Origin: an uncultured Armatimonadota bacterium
GTDB lineage: Bacteria; Armatimonadota; Fimbriimonadia; Fimbriimonadales; Fimbriimonadaceae
Assembly (NCBI GenBank): GCA_903833215.1
Contig: CAILEM010000160.1
Coordinates: forward strand, 62,001-126,000
Reading direction: 5' to 3'
Length of the DNA stretch: 64,000 nt
Part shown: one piece after another, positions 1 to 8,401 of the stretch
Numbering within the stretch: position 1 is the stretch's first letter
Layout of the letters: every line of letters begins with the position of its first letter
Program-made: the position numbers and the translations under genes
Notes under the pieces: model-generated
Told to the model about the DNA's origin: nothing
The model's database searches: none
Seen by the model: only the letters and a program-made list of their open reading frames with translations

Positions 1-1
1 T

Positions 2-1555
2 ACTGCTCTCACCGCCTTGGATCCAACGAGTGCGGCAACCCTCGGAACATATGCGTGGCCGGTTAAATCGCTCGTCGTATCTCCCGATAGCAGCATGGTC
101 GGTTTTACTACGGTTAATGCCCTCGTTGTGGGTGCAAATCCACTCTTCTTGGATCCGGTGCTGACTCTGGATATGACTCCAGCCACGGTTCAGGGCGGAG
201 GAACTTCGACGGGAACGATCACGTTGAAGCAAGCCGCGCCTCCGGGTGGTGAAGTCGTAAACCTATCGACAGATAACCGGGCAGCTACGGTACCCGCAAC
301 GGTTACGGTGGCAGCACACGCAACCACGGCAACCTTTCCAATTTCGACGAATCCGGTTTCGTCGGATACAGCGGTCAACGTGACGGCTACCGATCTTGCC
401 GGGCCTAAATCGTCGACTCTGACGGTGAAAGCGGCAACCATTGCGTCTATCTCGCTGAACCCGAACTCGGTTGGTGGTGGAACCTCACTTATCGGGACAG
501 TTACGCTCACTGGCTCTGCCGGACCAAATGGAGCCACCGTTACCTTGGTGAGCAGCACCAAACTCGCGTCGGTGCCGCCTGCCGTAACCATCTCAGCAGG
601 AACCACGACGCAGACGTTTCAAGTCGACACTTTGCCAACCGCAGTCAGTTTGTCCGCGGTCATCACTGCAAGTTTAGGAAAGTCATCGCAGAGCGCGACG
701 CTAGCGATTACGCCGCCCGATCTCGCATCCGTGACGGCCGGACCGATTCTCAGCGATGGAAGCGCGACAGGGACCGTCACGCTCAATGGAGTCGCGCCGG
801 CTGGGGGATTGGTCGTGAAATTGGCAAGCGGCAATACCGCTGTCAAAGTCCCCGCTTCAGTAAGCGTCACTGCTGGTCAATCCTCGAATACCTTCAAGGT
901 AACGACATCACCGGTTCCGAAAGCAGTGGTGGTCAGCATCACGGCAACTGCTGGAAAAACGGTCAAGTCAACGACGGTCTCGTTGGTTCCGCCAAGCCTA
1001 GTCTCGTTGGCTATCAATCCAAACTCGGTGACGGGGACAATGAGTTCCGTCGGCACAGTAAAGCTCTCGGGACTGGCTCCCACCGGGGGCATGTCGGTAA
1101 GCCTGACGAGCCATTTGAGTTTTGCCAAAGTGCCAGGGAGTGTGAAGGTGGCGGCTGGGAAGAATTCGGCAACCTTTTCGATTTCAACTCTCGCCGTCTC
1201 CAATCAAGCCACGGTGAAAATTGACTCGACGTTGAATGGGCTCGCAGAGGCGGCGACATTGACGATTTTGCCCCCCTCGCTGAAGGGTCTCACGCTAAAC
1301 CCAACATCCGTCAAAGGTGGGAAGTCGAGTACGGCGACGGTGAGCATTTCGACACCAGCACCCTCCGGAGGGTTGGTCTTGACTTTAACAAGCAGCTCGA
1401 AGGCGGCAACAGTTCCCCAATCGGTGACGATACCGGCAGGGAAAACCGCTATGACCTTCACTGTGAAAACCAACACGGTTGGCGTCAAGACGCAGGCAAC
1501 GATCGGGTTGTCGTACGGCGGGGCTTCGAAGTCGGCTGTCCTGACCATTTCGTGA
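2..1555 (+). CDS. Ig-like repeat surface protein, C-terminal part (5' end outside window)
   Basis: The reading frame is open to the window edge, so the gene starts upstream; the first possible internal start (TTG at 17) has no support as a real start. The first ~45 residues look like the end of a beta-propeller blade (short SPDSSMVGF motif). After that come about five tandem units of ~93 residues. Each unit starts with a consensus like L-x-P-x-S-V-x-G-G, continues with G-T-V-T-L, then P-A/S-G-G and V-P-x-x-V-T-V-x-A-G, and ends in a T-x-T-F strand. These are all-beta, Ig-like adhesive or spacer domains of exported proteins. The same repeat recurs at the C-terminus of the sedolisin at 30.3-33.1 kb. 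Function is unknown; a cell-surface or secreted role is inferred from the repeats. Confidence 0.8.
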   Translation, partial: TALTALDPTSAATLGTYAWPVKSLVVSPDSSMVGFTTVNALVVGANPLFLDPVLTLDMTPATVQGGGTSTGTITLKQAAPPGGEVVNLSTDNRAATVPATVTVAAHATTATFPISTNPVSSDTAVNVTATDLAGPKSSTLTVKAATIASISLNPNSVGGGTSLIGTVTLTGSAGPNGATVTLVSSTKLASVPPAVTISAGTTTQTFQVDTLPTAVSLSAVITASLGKSSQSATLAITPPDLASVTAGPILSDGSATGTVTLNGVAPAGGLVVKLASGNTAVKVPASVSVTAGQSSNTFKVTTSPVPKAVVVSITATAGKTVKSTTVSLVPPSLVSLAINPNSVTGTMSSVGTVKLSGLAPTGGMSVSLTSHLSFAKVPGSVKVAAGKNSATFSISTLAVSNQATVKIDSTLNGLAEAATLTILPPSLKGLTLNPTSVKGGKSSTATVSISTPAPSGGLVLTLTSSSKAATVPQSVTIPAGKTAMTFTVKTNTVGVKTQATIGLSYGGASKSAVLTIS

Positions 1556-1570
1556 CGTTGGTCGAGTGAC

Positions 1571-1613
1571 AACGTTCTCCACCTCGCCCTGCAATGGCAA
1601 GGTGGAGAACGTT
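1571..1613. terminator. Bidirectional hairpin terminator
   Basis: The arms AACGTTCTCCACCT (1571-1584) and AGGTGGAGAACGTT (1600-1613) are perfectly complementary around a 15-nt loop. The hairpin sits between two convergent genes. There is no good T-tract on either side, so termination by this hairpin is inferred from position and stability. Confidence 0.6.
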
Positions 1614-1629
1614 TGAGGCACCGCGGACT

Positions 1630-3192
1630 TTATCTGTGGAGCGTTTTGAATGCATCCCACAAGACGCCCAACTCGTGTTGGCCCTTGTAGAACGGTGAAG
1701 GATCCTTGTCGAGGCCAAGCAGGGTGTATACGGCGATCTGAGCAGATCGCACGGAGTACTCCACGGTGAATACGACGTCATCTGGCATTTCCGCGTATTG
1801 ACCGATGAACGCCAGATTCTTCGATTTCGGTGGAACAACCTGAGGACGGTCACCCTGCTTTCTAACCAAGAATTGGCTTGTGATGTAGGGCATCATGCAT
1901 GGAATGCAGATGGAGGAAGCGAGGATGGCTTCTTTGTCCTTTTCGAACCGAAGATGCCCAAGAACTTCCTCTAGGATCTCTTTGCCGGAGCATTCCTTCA
2001 TCGGCTTCTTGACGAAGTCGCCGACCTTGTCTGGGAAGAGTCCGTAGCCCCACCATACCGAGACGCCTCCTGGCTGATCGACATAGAACGGCTGCTTGAA
2101 GATGGAAAGTGTTAGGAGCCATTGAGATTCGGTGAACGTCAGCAATCCGCCACGGCCTGGTGCAGAACCGGAAAATGCCTCCATCAATCTGAAGAATGTC
2201 GGATCACTTTCGGTGACGGTAAAGGACTCCCAAGTGGATTCGTCGATATGATTGTTGAAAGCGCTTGGATTGCCGAACTCTGGTCGACCGGCAGCCAGGG
2301 TCTCCCAAAGTTGCCAAGCCTTTCCGCCCGGCGACACGGGTGGTGCCATCGTCATCGTTCCAAAGCTCTTGTCAGCCGTCATCGATCCGTTCGTGACAAA
2401 GACATAGTCCTTCTCGGCGATAGGAAATGTGCCCACCACACCATTGCCCTCGAAACTGAGTGAATTCACGGTGATGGAATCGGGATTTGTCGCAAATCCG
2501 AGCCCAGTCACTTGTGTTCCCATTCGGAATTCCACTCCCTTACCGCGAAGCCATTTCACGATCGGCAGTGCGATGGCATCGTATTGGTTGTAACGGGTTC
2601 GGAAGATCCCTTCTTGAGTATCGATTGTTGAGAAGTGATGGATGAATCGATGCAGGTAGCGTCGGAACTCAATCGCACTGTGCCAGCTCTCAAAAGCGAA
2701 AAGAGTGGACCACTCATACCAAAAGTTGGTTGTAAAGAAGTGCGTTTCAAAGCAATCTGTGATGCGCATGGAATCCATGGAGTGCTCGGTTCGCGCCATG
2801 ATGGCGACAAGATCCAAGCGATCCTTCTCGTTGAACCCCATCGCATGGAAATCCACGATCTTGCCTTCTTTATTGACGAGGCGAGCTTTGTTATGCCATT
2901 CGGCATCTTTTTCGACCTTTTCGGTTTCCTCCTTGATCGAAAGACGCGGATCGCTGATCGAAGGAATGAATGACAGAAGGTCGAGCGTAGCGTTGTAGTG
3001 GTGCTCGAACATGCGGCTACCACTCATGAAGTACCCGGTCTGCGGAGAGCCGTGGGCGTCGAGTGCTCCCCCAAAGTCTTCTTCTGATTCAAAAATGACG
3101 ATGTCTTTTCCAAGAGCTTCTCCGTCTCGGATCAGGTAGGCCGCCCCTGCCAAGGAAGCGATGCCGCTTCCTACAAAATAGAATTTATTCAT
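1630..3192 (-). CDS. ohyA: Oleate hydratase (myosin-cross-reactive antigen family)
   Basis: FAD-dependent hydratase that adds water to the cis-9 double bond of unsaturated fatty acids such as oleate to give 10-hydroxy acids. The protein (about 520 aa) opens with a dinucleotide-binding fold, GSGIASLAGAAYLIRD, followed by the family-typical RMFEHHY segment (conserved acidic residue near the active site) and the YNQYD segment, where the family has a catalytic tyrosine. The open frame extends 19 codons further upstream, but the Rossmann strand begins directly after the ATG at 3192, so I place the start there. It lies 66 bp downstream of a same-strand small gene and is probably co-transcribed with it. 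Family members are usually 560-650 aa, so this one is slightly short. Confidence 0.88.
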   Translation of the reverse strand: MNKFYFVGSGIASLAGAAYLIRDGEALGKDIVIFESEEDFGGALDAHGSPQTGYFMSGSRMFEHHYNATLDLLSFIPSISDPRLSIKEETEKVEKDAEWHNKARLVNKEGKIVDFHAMGFNEKDRLDLVAIMARTEHSMDSMRITDCFETHFFTTNFWYEWSTLFAFESWHSAIEFRRYLHRFIHHFSTIDTQEGIFRTRYNQYDAIALPIVKWLRGKGVEFRMGTQVTGLGFATNPDSITVNSLSFEGNGVVGTFPIAEKDYVFVTNGSMTADKSFGTMTMAPPVSPGGKAWQLWETLAAGRPEFGNPSAFNNHIDESTWESFTVTESDPTFFRLMEAFSGSAPGRGGLLTFTESQWLLTLSIFKQPFYVDQPGGVSVWWGYGLFPDKVGDFVKKPMKECSGKEILEEVLGHLRFEKDKEAILASSICIPCMMPYITSQFLVRKQGDRPQVVPPKSKNLAFIGQYAEMPDDVVFTVEYSVRSAQIAVYTLLGLDKDPSPFYKGQHELGVLWDAFKTLHR

Positions 3193-3258
3193 TGGATGCA
3201 CGTAACTTGTCCTTTGGAATTCGTTCGGTTGCGAAATTGCTTTCGGCAACGTAGGTGC

Positions 3259-3873
3259 TCAGAGCATGCTGAAGATCGTGGCGGCGGTCGTTGCGGGCGC
3301 AGTGACTGCTTCAGCAGTCCATGAGTTGGCGGGTGTTTCTAGCTTCGGATAGTGGGACCACGACACCATTTGGGCGGTGTTCCAGAGGCTGAATCCTCCA
3401 CCGAGTTTGCGACACGCAAGGGATGGGTTGGCAAAGAGGTGGTGCATTTCGGCTCGTTCTCCCATACCGCCCACCGAGATTTCACTAAACTCCAGAAACA
3501 GGTGCTCTCCACTGACAAAGATGATTTCGGAGAGGATGTTGCTTCTTCTGCCCTCTACCTTGGGCATCGTGTTGTGACGCTGAAGGTGAAAGCTTTCTTC
3601 GCTGATCTGAGTGACCACCGTTTTGGACATATTCTCACGGAGCGCAAAGGAACTAGGGAGCAACTCAGTCAGGATAGAGATGCCTATGAGCCCACGTCCG
3701 GCGAAGGCGGTGACCTCATCCTTGCCTTCTATGATGAGGGTCGGTTGGGTAAATACCCTGCCATCAAGGTCATTGCAAATCGTGGAAATGAAAGCGGGAT
3801 TGTCTTGATAAAAAATCCGCTTGAGTCCATTGGCCAGGTGGAGCTGGATGCTAATTGGGTGAAGGGTTTCCAT
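3259..3873 (-). CDS. Hypothetical protein upstream of oleate hydratase
   Basis: Protein of about 204 aa that I do not recognise. The ATG at 3873 is preceded by GAGAAG at good spacing on the minus strand, which decides the start over a longer frame. There is no signal peptide or clear membrane segment. The N-terminal half is a mix of short beta-type segments, the middle has FVSGEHLFLEFSEISVGG, and the C-terminus is Ala/Thr-rich. It ends 66 bp before the oleate hydratase and is on the same strand, so a role in the same fatty-acid step (for example an accessory or stress protein) is only inference. An overlapping plus-strand frame (3352-3972) is a weaker alternative. Confidence 0.5.
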   Translation of the reverse strand: METLHPISIQLHLANGLKRIFYQDNPAFISTICNDLDGRVFTQPTLIIEGKDEVTAFAGRGLIGISILTELLPSSFALRENMSKTVVTQISEESFHLQRHNTMPKVEGRRSNILSEIIFVSGEHLFLEFSEISVGGMGERAEMHHLFANPSLACRKLGGGFSLWNTAQMVSWSHYPKLETPANSWTAEAVTAPATTAATIFSML

Positions 3874-4218
3874 CGTGTTCTTCTCGCACTGCAACCATGC
3901 AGAAGCACTCGTCGGGCAGTGCAACCTTCAGTCTCTGCGAGGCGATGGGATCTCAGCAAGTCCACCCTTTAGCCGTCGGTTGAAGCATGTACACCGATGC
4001 TAGCTATGTGGAATTTTTGCTGCTACTCGGGGGTAACGGCCCAGGAAGGTGTCGGGTGATTTCGATGGGCTTTAAGCGGAAGCCGCATCCTGACGAGAAG
4101 GATTCAGTTCTTGTTTCAGGCCGAACGTGTATTTACACAGACATTTCCACAGATTAGTTTCCTGGAGTGAATGATTGATATGAGGAAGGTATGTTGTGCT
4201 TAAGGCGGGAGTCGCAAC
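3874..4218. other. Intergenic region between divergent genes
   Basis: No convincing gene. It must hold the promoters for the minus-strand hypothetical/ohyA pair and for the plus-strand oxidoreductase. A GGGAG sequence lies 8 nt before the oxidoreductase ATG. I see no strong hairpin or operator. Confidence 0.4.
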
Positions 4219-5274
4219 ATGGCTATCAAAGTTGGAGTTCTTGGATTTGCGCACGGGCATGTCAATGCTTATTGTTCGGTTTGGCGGGATCGGCCGGAGC
4301 TTGGTGTCGAAGTGGTGGCCGGGTGGGATCACGACTCCGAACGGCTCGCGAAGGCAGTCGATTCCTTTGGGTTAAGGGCGTGTGAAACTATCGCCGCACT
4401 TCTTGATGCGGTGGATGCCGTAGTGGTTGCATCGGAGACTTCTCGACATGCTGAGCTCGTTGAGCTAGCAGCCGAGGCGGGCAAGGCGATTGTCCTTCAG
4501 AAGCCGATTTCACTGACGACGCCGGAGGCGGATCGAATCGTTGATGCGGTCGAGAAGGCAGGCGTGCCCTTCACATTGGGTTGGCAGATGCGCGTAGATC
4601 CCCAGAACCTTCAGATCAAGGAACTCTTGGAGCGCGGAACCTTGGGCAAGGTCTTGATGGTGCGTCGCCGCCACGGCCTTGGAGTGCACCTTTGGCCTTG
4701 GTTTGCCGACAGCTGGCACAACGATCCGACATGCAACCGCGATATTTGGGCGGATGACTCGGCGCATGCGATTGATTTCCTTCTTTGGTTACTCGGTGTT
4801 CCCGAGACGGTGACTGCCGAAGTCGAAACGTTGCTCGACCCTAAAGTTCCCAACGACAACGGCATCGCGATCTTTCGCTATCCTGGTGGACCCTTGGCGG
4901 AAGTCTGCTGTAGTTTCACCTGCCCTGCCCACGAGAACACGGTTGAGATTGTGTGCGAACGAGGCACGATCATCCAAAACCTTGGCGATGCCCCAAGCTG
5001 CAATATCCCTCGCCCAGACGGATCTGTCGGCCTAAAGTGGTTCGATACCGCGACCGGAAACTGGACCATCAGCGACATCCCGTCCCCATCCAGCCACGGC
5101 GAGCGTATTGCCGCATTGGCAGAGCCATTGGCGGAGTTTCTGCATGGCCTGCGCCCCGCTTTGGCGACTGCTCGAGAGGGAAGAACCGCGCTGCAAATGG
5201 TGTTGGCAACCTACGTCTCCTCACGAGAGGGGCGGCGGGTTCGCCTCGATGATCCTGCGATTGCTTTGGTGTGA
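4219..5274 (+). CDS. Gfo/Idh/MocA-family oxidoreductase
   Basis: NAD(P)-dependent sugar or cyclitol dehydrogenase family, 351 aa. The N-terminal Rossmann half begins KVGVLGFAHGHVNAY, a histidine-rich variant of the usual GxGxxG loop. The usual EKP catalytic motif appears as LQKPISLTT, so the lysine is kept but the Glu is replaced by Gln. The C-terminal half has the alpha/beta substrate domain with WADDSAHAIDFLLWLLG, a typical DxxxHxxD-like helix. The substrate cannot be told. It is a single gene with its own GGGAG ribosome-binding site and no obvious operon partner. Confidence 0.85.
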   Translation: MAIKVGVLGFAHGHVNAYCSVWRDRPELGVEVVAGWDHDSERLAKAVDSFGLRACETIAALLDAVDAVVVASETSRHAELVELAAEAGKAIVLQKPISLTTPEADRIVDAVEKAGVPFTLGWQMRVDPQNLQIKELLERGTLGKVLMVRRRHGLGVHLWPWFADSWHNDPTCNRDIWADDSAHAIDFLLWLLGVPETVTAEVETLLDPKVPNDNGIAIFRYPGGPLAEVCCSFTCPAHENTVEIVCERGTIIQNLGDAPSCNIPRPDGSVGLKWFDTATGNWTISDIPSPSSHGERIAALAEPLAEFLHGLRPALATAREGRTALQMVLATYVSSREGRRVRLDDPAIALV

Positions 5275-5801
5275 GCTACCGGGTTAGTTGTAACTGTAGT
5301 CCAAGAAGGAGCCGTCGAGATTTCGCCATTTCTTTCCATTTTATGTATGGAAGGAGAGGGTAGTGTGCGGATGGAATCCGCTATGCATGCCTCTGGCACC
5401 GACGTTTCCGTAACTAAGGCCGTCTACGTGAGTTGGAGGACACCGACTCCATCGGGTTAGCGTAAAGCTACACACATGTAGAAAGAAATTCAGTTGGCGA
5501 AAATGGTCTTTCGTCAGCTGACCGCTTTTCTGGCTGTGTTCCCCGCGAGACACAATGGTCGACGATTCAGTGGCCGCATCCTTTAAGGACTGTCCCGACT
5601 TCGTCGAGACCGATTGGATGGCTGACCCCTCATCCTGACCTTCTCCCCTGCTAGGGTAGAAGGAATCTACACCCTCGTCGAAGCATTTGTCGCCAAGCTG
5701 GTAAGGTCAGAAGTGTGATAGTGGCCCAGGCCTGACTGGTCAGCCCATTTGTCGCAACAGCGATCCGGCCTTACAAGTAGCCAAACGAGAGATCCCAAGA
5801 G
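5275..5801. other. Long intergenic region with one REP-like hairpin
   Basis: I find no coding sequence that looks real here. A small hairpin, CCTTCTCCCC...GGGTAGAAGG (5639-5663), follows a ACCCCTCATCCTGA stretch. It resembles the inverted, GC-richer hairpin at 53814-53842 and may be a dispersed intergenic repeat. The promoter for the next gene should be near 5700-5800. Confidence 0.35.
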
Positions 5802-6938
5802 ATGATTTCACTTCTGCCCCTCCTGATTTCAATTCAAGTAACTCCCGCCCGTGTCCAGCCTGCGAAGACTCGGCTGGCGGTTTACGAGTCGGTGTTAGCT
5901 GAATTCAATCAGGCCCTCAAACCGCTTCCGACTGGACCTGCAAATCAGATGGTTCGATTTGGGAAGTTGCGTCCATTCCTTGAGAAATCGTTGGGCAGGC
6001 TTGTGGAGGCGCAGAAGCTGCCACTTGGCACTGGGCCCAAAACTTCCGTGGATTCGGCTTTCGATTTCCCAAACGATATGGTCCGCGTGGACCTGATGCG
6101 GAATTTCGCGCGGCTAGCCGAGGACCAACTGGGGGCCGGTCATCGAGCTCAGGCCGCCAAGACGATCACCATCGCCCAGGAAACCAGCCTCGAACTTACG
6201 ACTTCTGGTCAAATCCGTTTCCTCACCGCGGCGAGAGATGTTGCAATATTGACCTCGGTCGTCATCAACAACATCGAGCGGTGGGATAAGCCGTCTCTTG
6301 TCAGTTTTCTCGCCCTCCGTAAAAAGATGACGGATCCGAAGCGGTTTCGGGCGCTCATCGACAACTCCATTCGATCCAAGTCCCGCGAGGCCCTTGGGCT
6401 GGTTCCAGAACTGATAGCGGACACCGGAGGCCAGGCCGATGATGAGCAGATTCGAGAGATGGTGAAGTGGGTTCGTTCGCTCCCAGCTGGCAGTCGGCGG
6501 AAGGTTCTGGAATCGGAAATCGCTACCCGGATCAAGAAGCTAGAGCAAGTATTTCAAAATCTCCGGCCACCCGAATACACCTGGCCACTTTCGGATGCAG
6601 CCTATGCACGTGCGGTGAGGGTTGTGCCCATGCATGAGTTCCTTGACCTCATGACAACTCAGGGGTTGGCAGGGCTTCCCAAAGCCATCGCAAAGTCGGC
6701 AACTGTTGCGAGGCTCTTCGGCCTCTACGTTCAGGTCCAGATATATCGACTCGATCACGGGAAGCTGCCGTCCGTATTGACCGACGCCGTGCCGGCTGCC
6801 GACGCATTCGACACCCTCGCCAATCATCCCTTCCGATACTCATCGACCGGCAACAAGATCAACGTCTGGAGCGACGGCCACCCGGAGGTTGGGGGGAAGA
6901 TCGAACTCAAACCACGGAATCAGCAGCATCCCAATTAG
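5802..6938 (+). CDS. Exported hypothetical protein with pseudopilin-like C-terminal segment
   Basis: A 378-aa protein with a short hydrophobic start (MISLLPLLISI) that could be a signal peptide or anchor. The body is mostly helical. The last ~70 residues (RLFGLYVQVQIYRLDHGKLP, then an NHPFRYSSTG stretch and a VWSDGHPEVGG end) resemble the tail of GspG-like or planctomycete/armatimonadete proteins, where a short helix is followed by a beta hairpin. The function is unknown. It ends 12 bp before an alternative GTG start and 54 bp before the preferred ATG of the acyltransferase that follows, so the two are probably in one transcript. Confidence 0.6.
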   Translation: MISLLPLLISIQVTPARVQPAKTRLAVYESVLAEFNQALKPLPTGPANQMVRFGKLRPFLEKSLGRLVEAQKLPLGTGPKTSVDSAFDFPNDMVRVDLMRNFARLAEDQLGAGHRAQAAKTITIAQETSLELTTSGQIRFLTAARDVAILTSVVINNIERWDKPSLVSFLALRKKMTDPKRFRALIDNSIRSKSREALGLVPELIADTGGQADDEQIREMVKWVRSLPAGSRRKVLESEIATRIKKLEQVFQNLRPPEYTWPLSDAAYARAVRVVPMHEFLDLMTTQGLAGLPKAIAKSATVARLFGLYVQVQIYRLDHGKLPSVLTDAVPAADAFDTLANHPFRYSSTGNKINVWSDGHPEVGGKIELKPRNQQHPN

Positions 6939-6992
6939 CCGTTTGAATCAGTGTGTGACGGGGTAATCTTGGCTGCGATAGCGGTTCAATCC

Positions 6993-8396
6993 ATGCCATC
7001 TTCGGGTGCTGCTCCAAACTCTGGGTCCCGATCGCAGACCATCGATGTCCTCCGCGGGATGGCCATCCTCGGAATGATGCTTTCTGGTTGTGTGCCCTGG
7101 GATGGATTGCCAGCCTGGATGTACCACGGGCAAGAACCTCCTCCTAGCCACGCTTTCAATCCGAATCTCGCCGCGCTCACTTGGGTTGACTTGGTCTTCC
7201 CGTTCTTCATTTTTTCGATGGGTGTTGCGATTCCATTGGCGCTCCAAGCAAGTGTCAATCGAGGAGTTAGCCCGCTCCAAAGTGCCTTGAATGGACTGAA
7301 GCGTTTTGCTCTGCTGGTGGCCTTCGCCCTCATCAATCAGCACTTTCGCCCCTACGTCCTGGCAGATTCCCCCAGCACATCCATCTGGCTCATTGGCTTG
7401 TTAGGTTTCCTGCTTGTGGGGCTTATCTATGTGCGTTTACCAAGCGATTGGCCCAGATGGGCTCGCGCCTTGGTTCGGGTCGCGGGTTGGGCCGGCGTCG
7501 CTTTTGCGCTCTCTCAGTTAAGGTTTCCCAGCCAAACCTCTCCGACCTTCAGTTTGGATCGAACCGATCCAATCATCCTTGTCCTCGCCTCGGTTTCGTT
7601 CTTTGGCTCGCTAGCTTGGTTAGCTACACGACACAACGTTCAGGGCCGGATCCTTATCATGGCTATGCTCCTGTGCCTCAAGCTGGGCTCGCTTCAAGCG
7701 GGATCCTGGGCACAGTCTGTTTGGAACTACGGCGGGCCAATAGGTTGGTTCTTCCACGTGTCGTTCTTGGAGTACCTACTCATCCTCCTGCCGGGAACAG
7801 TTGTTGGTGATTGGCTCGGCAGCAACAGGGCTCAGGAGGCAAGTGATTCTGCAGGCTGGGATGTTGTGCGAGGAACGATGGCTTTCGGCGCGATCCCTAT
7901 ATGCCTCTTTTGCTTCTTTGATAGGGTTCCATCAGTCTATCTGCTTCCCTATGTCGGTACCTTAGCGTGGTTGGGAACGCGATCAAAGTCGACTCTGACG
8001 CAATCTTTACTTCTATGGGGCAGTGCTCTGGTTACCCTTGGGATTCTTCTCGAACCCTTTGAGGGAGGCATCAAGAAGGATCATCCGACCCTGAGCTATA
8101 TGCTTGTCACCCCCGGTCTCGCCATGCTGGCTCTCGTGGTCCTAACCCTTTTCGAGCGCTATCTACCGAGGTCCCTCACGTTCAAATTCCTTTCGGCGAC
8201 GGGTCAAAATCCCCTTCTCGCCTATGAAGCACTCACGAATCTTGTTGCTCCGGTTTGGGCGCTTACCATCGGAGGTTGGGTCTCTGAACACACCCCAGGA
8301 GCGGCACTCGGTCTGGGAAGAGCCGTGCTCCAGACGATATTTCTCGGGTTGGTCGTGAGCCTGTTCACGCGCTGGAAGGTCTACTTCCGAGCCTGA
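6993..8396 (+). CDS. DUF5009/HGSNAT-like membrane acyltransferase
   Basis: Polytopic inner-membrane protein related to heparan-alpha-glucosaminide N-acetyltransferase and DUF5009 proteins, which move acetyl groups across the membrane onto amino sugars. The family hallmark is near the N-terminus: TIDVLRGMAILGMMLSG, followed by WVDLVFPFFIFSMGVAIPL. About ten further hydrophobic segments follow over 467 residues, and the C-terminal TGQNPLLAYE motif is also typical. An in-frame GTG at 6951 is possible, but the ATG at 6993 gives a normal N-terminus. It converges with the GH20-like gene; a role in amino-sugar acetylation would fit that neighbour but is inferred. Confidence 0.78.
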   Translation: MPSSGAAPNSGSRSQTIDVLRGMAILGMMLSGCVPWDGLPAWMYHGQEPPPSHAFNPNLAALTWVDLVFPFFIFSMGVAIPLALQASVNRGVSPLQSALNGLKRFALLVAFALINQHFRPYVLADSPSTSIWLIGLLGFLLVGLIYVRLPSDWPRWARALVRVAGWAGVAFALSQLRFPSQTSPTFSLDRTDPIILVLASVSFFGSLAWLATRHNVQGRILIMAMLLCLKLGSLQAGSWAQSVWNYGGPIGWFFHVSFLEYLLILLPGTVVGDWLGSNRAQEASDSAGWDVVRGTMAFGAIPICLFCFFDRVPSVYLLPYVGTLAWLGTRSKSTLTQSLLLWGSALVTLGILLEPFEGGIKKDHPTLSYMLVTPGLAMLALVVLTLFERYLPRSLTFKFLSATGQNPLLAYEALTNLVAPVWALTIGGWVSEHTPGAALGLGRAVLQTIFLGLVVSLFTRWKVYFRA

Positions 8397-8401
8397 GTTG
8401 G

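Noticed and set aside
190-1572. Long antisense open frames across the Ig-repeat protein
   Set aside because: Repeat-rich GTN/ACN codons leave the opposite strand open; the same effect is seen at 31.9-33.0 kb. The products have no domain pattern.
3352-3972. Plus-strand 206-aa frame opposite the small gene upstream of ohyA
   Set aside because: The minus-strand frame has a better ribosome-binding site, sits in line with ohyA, and has more natural protein composition.
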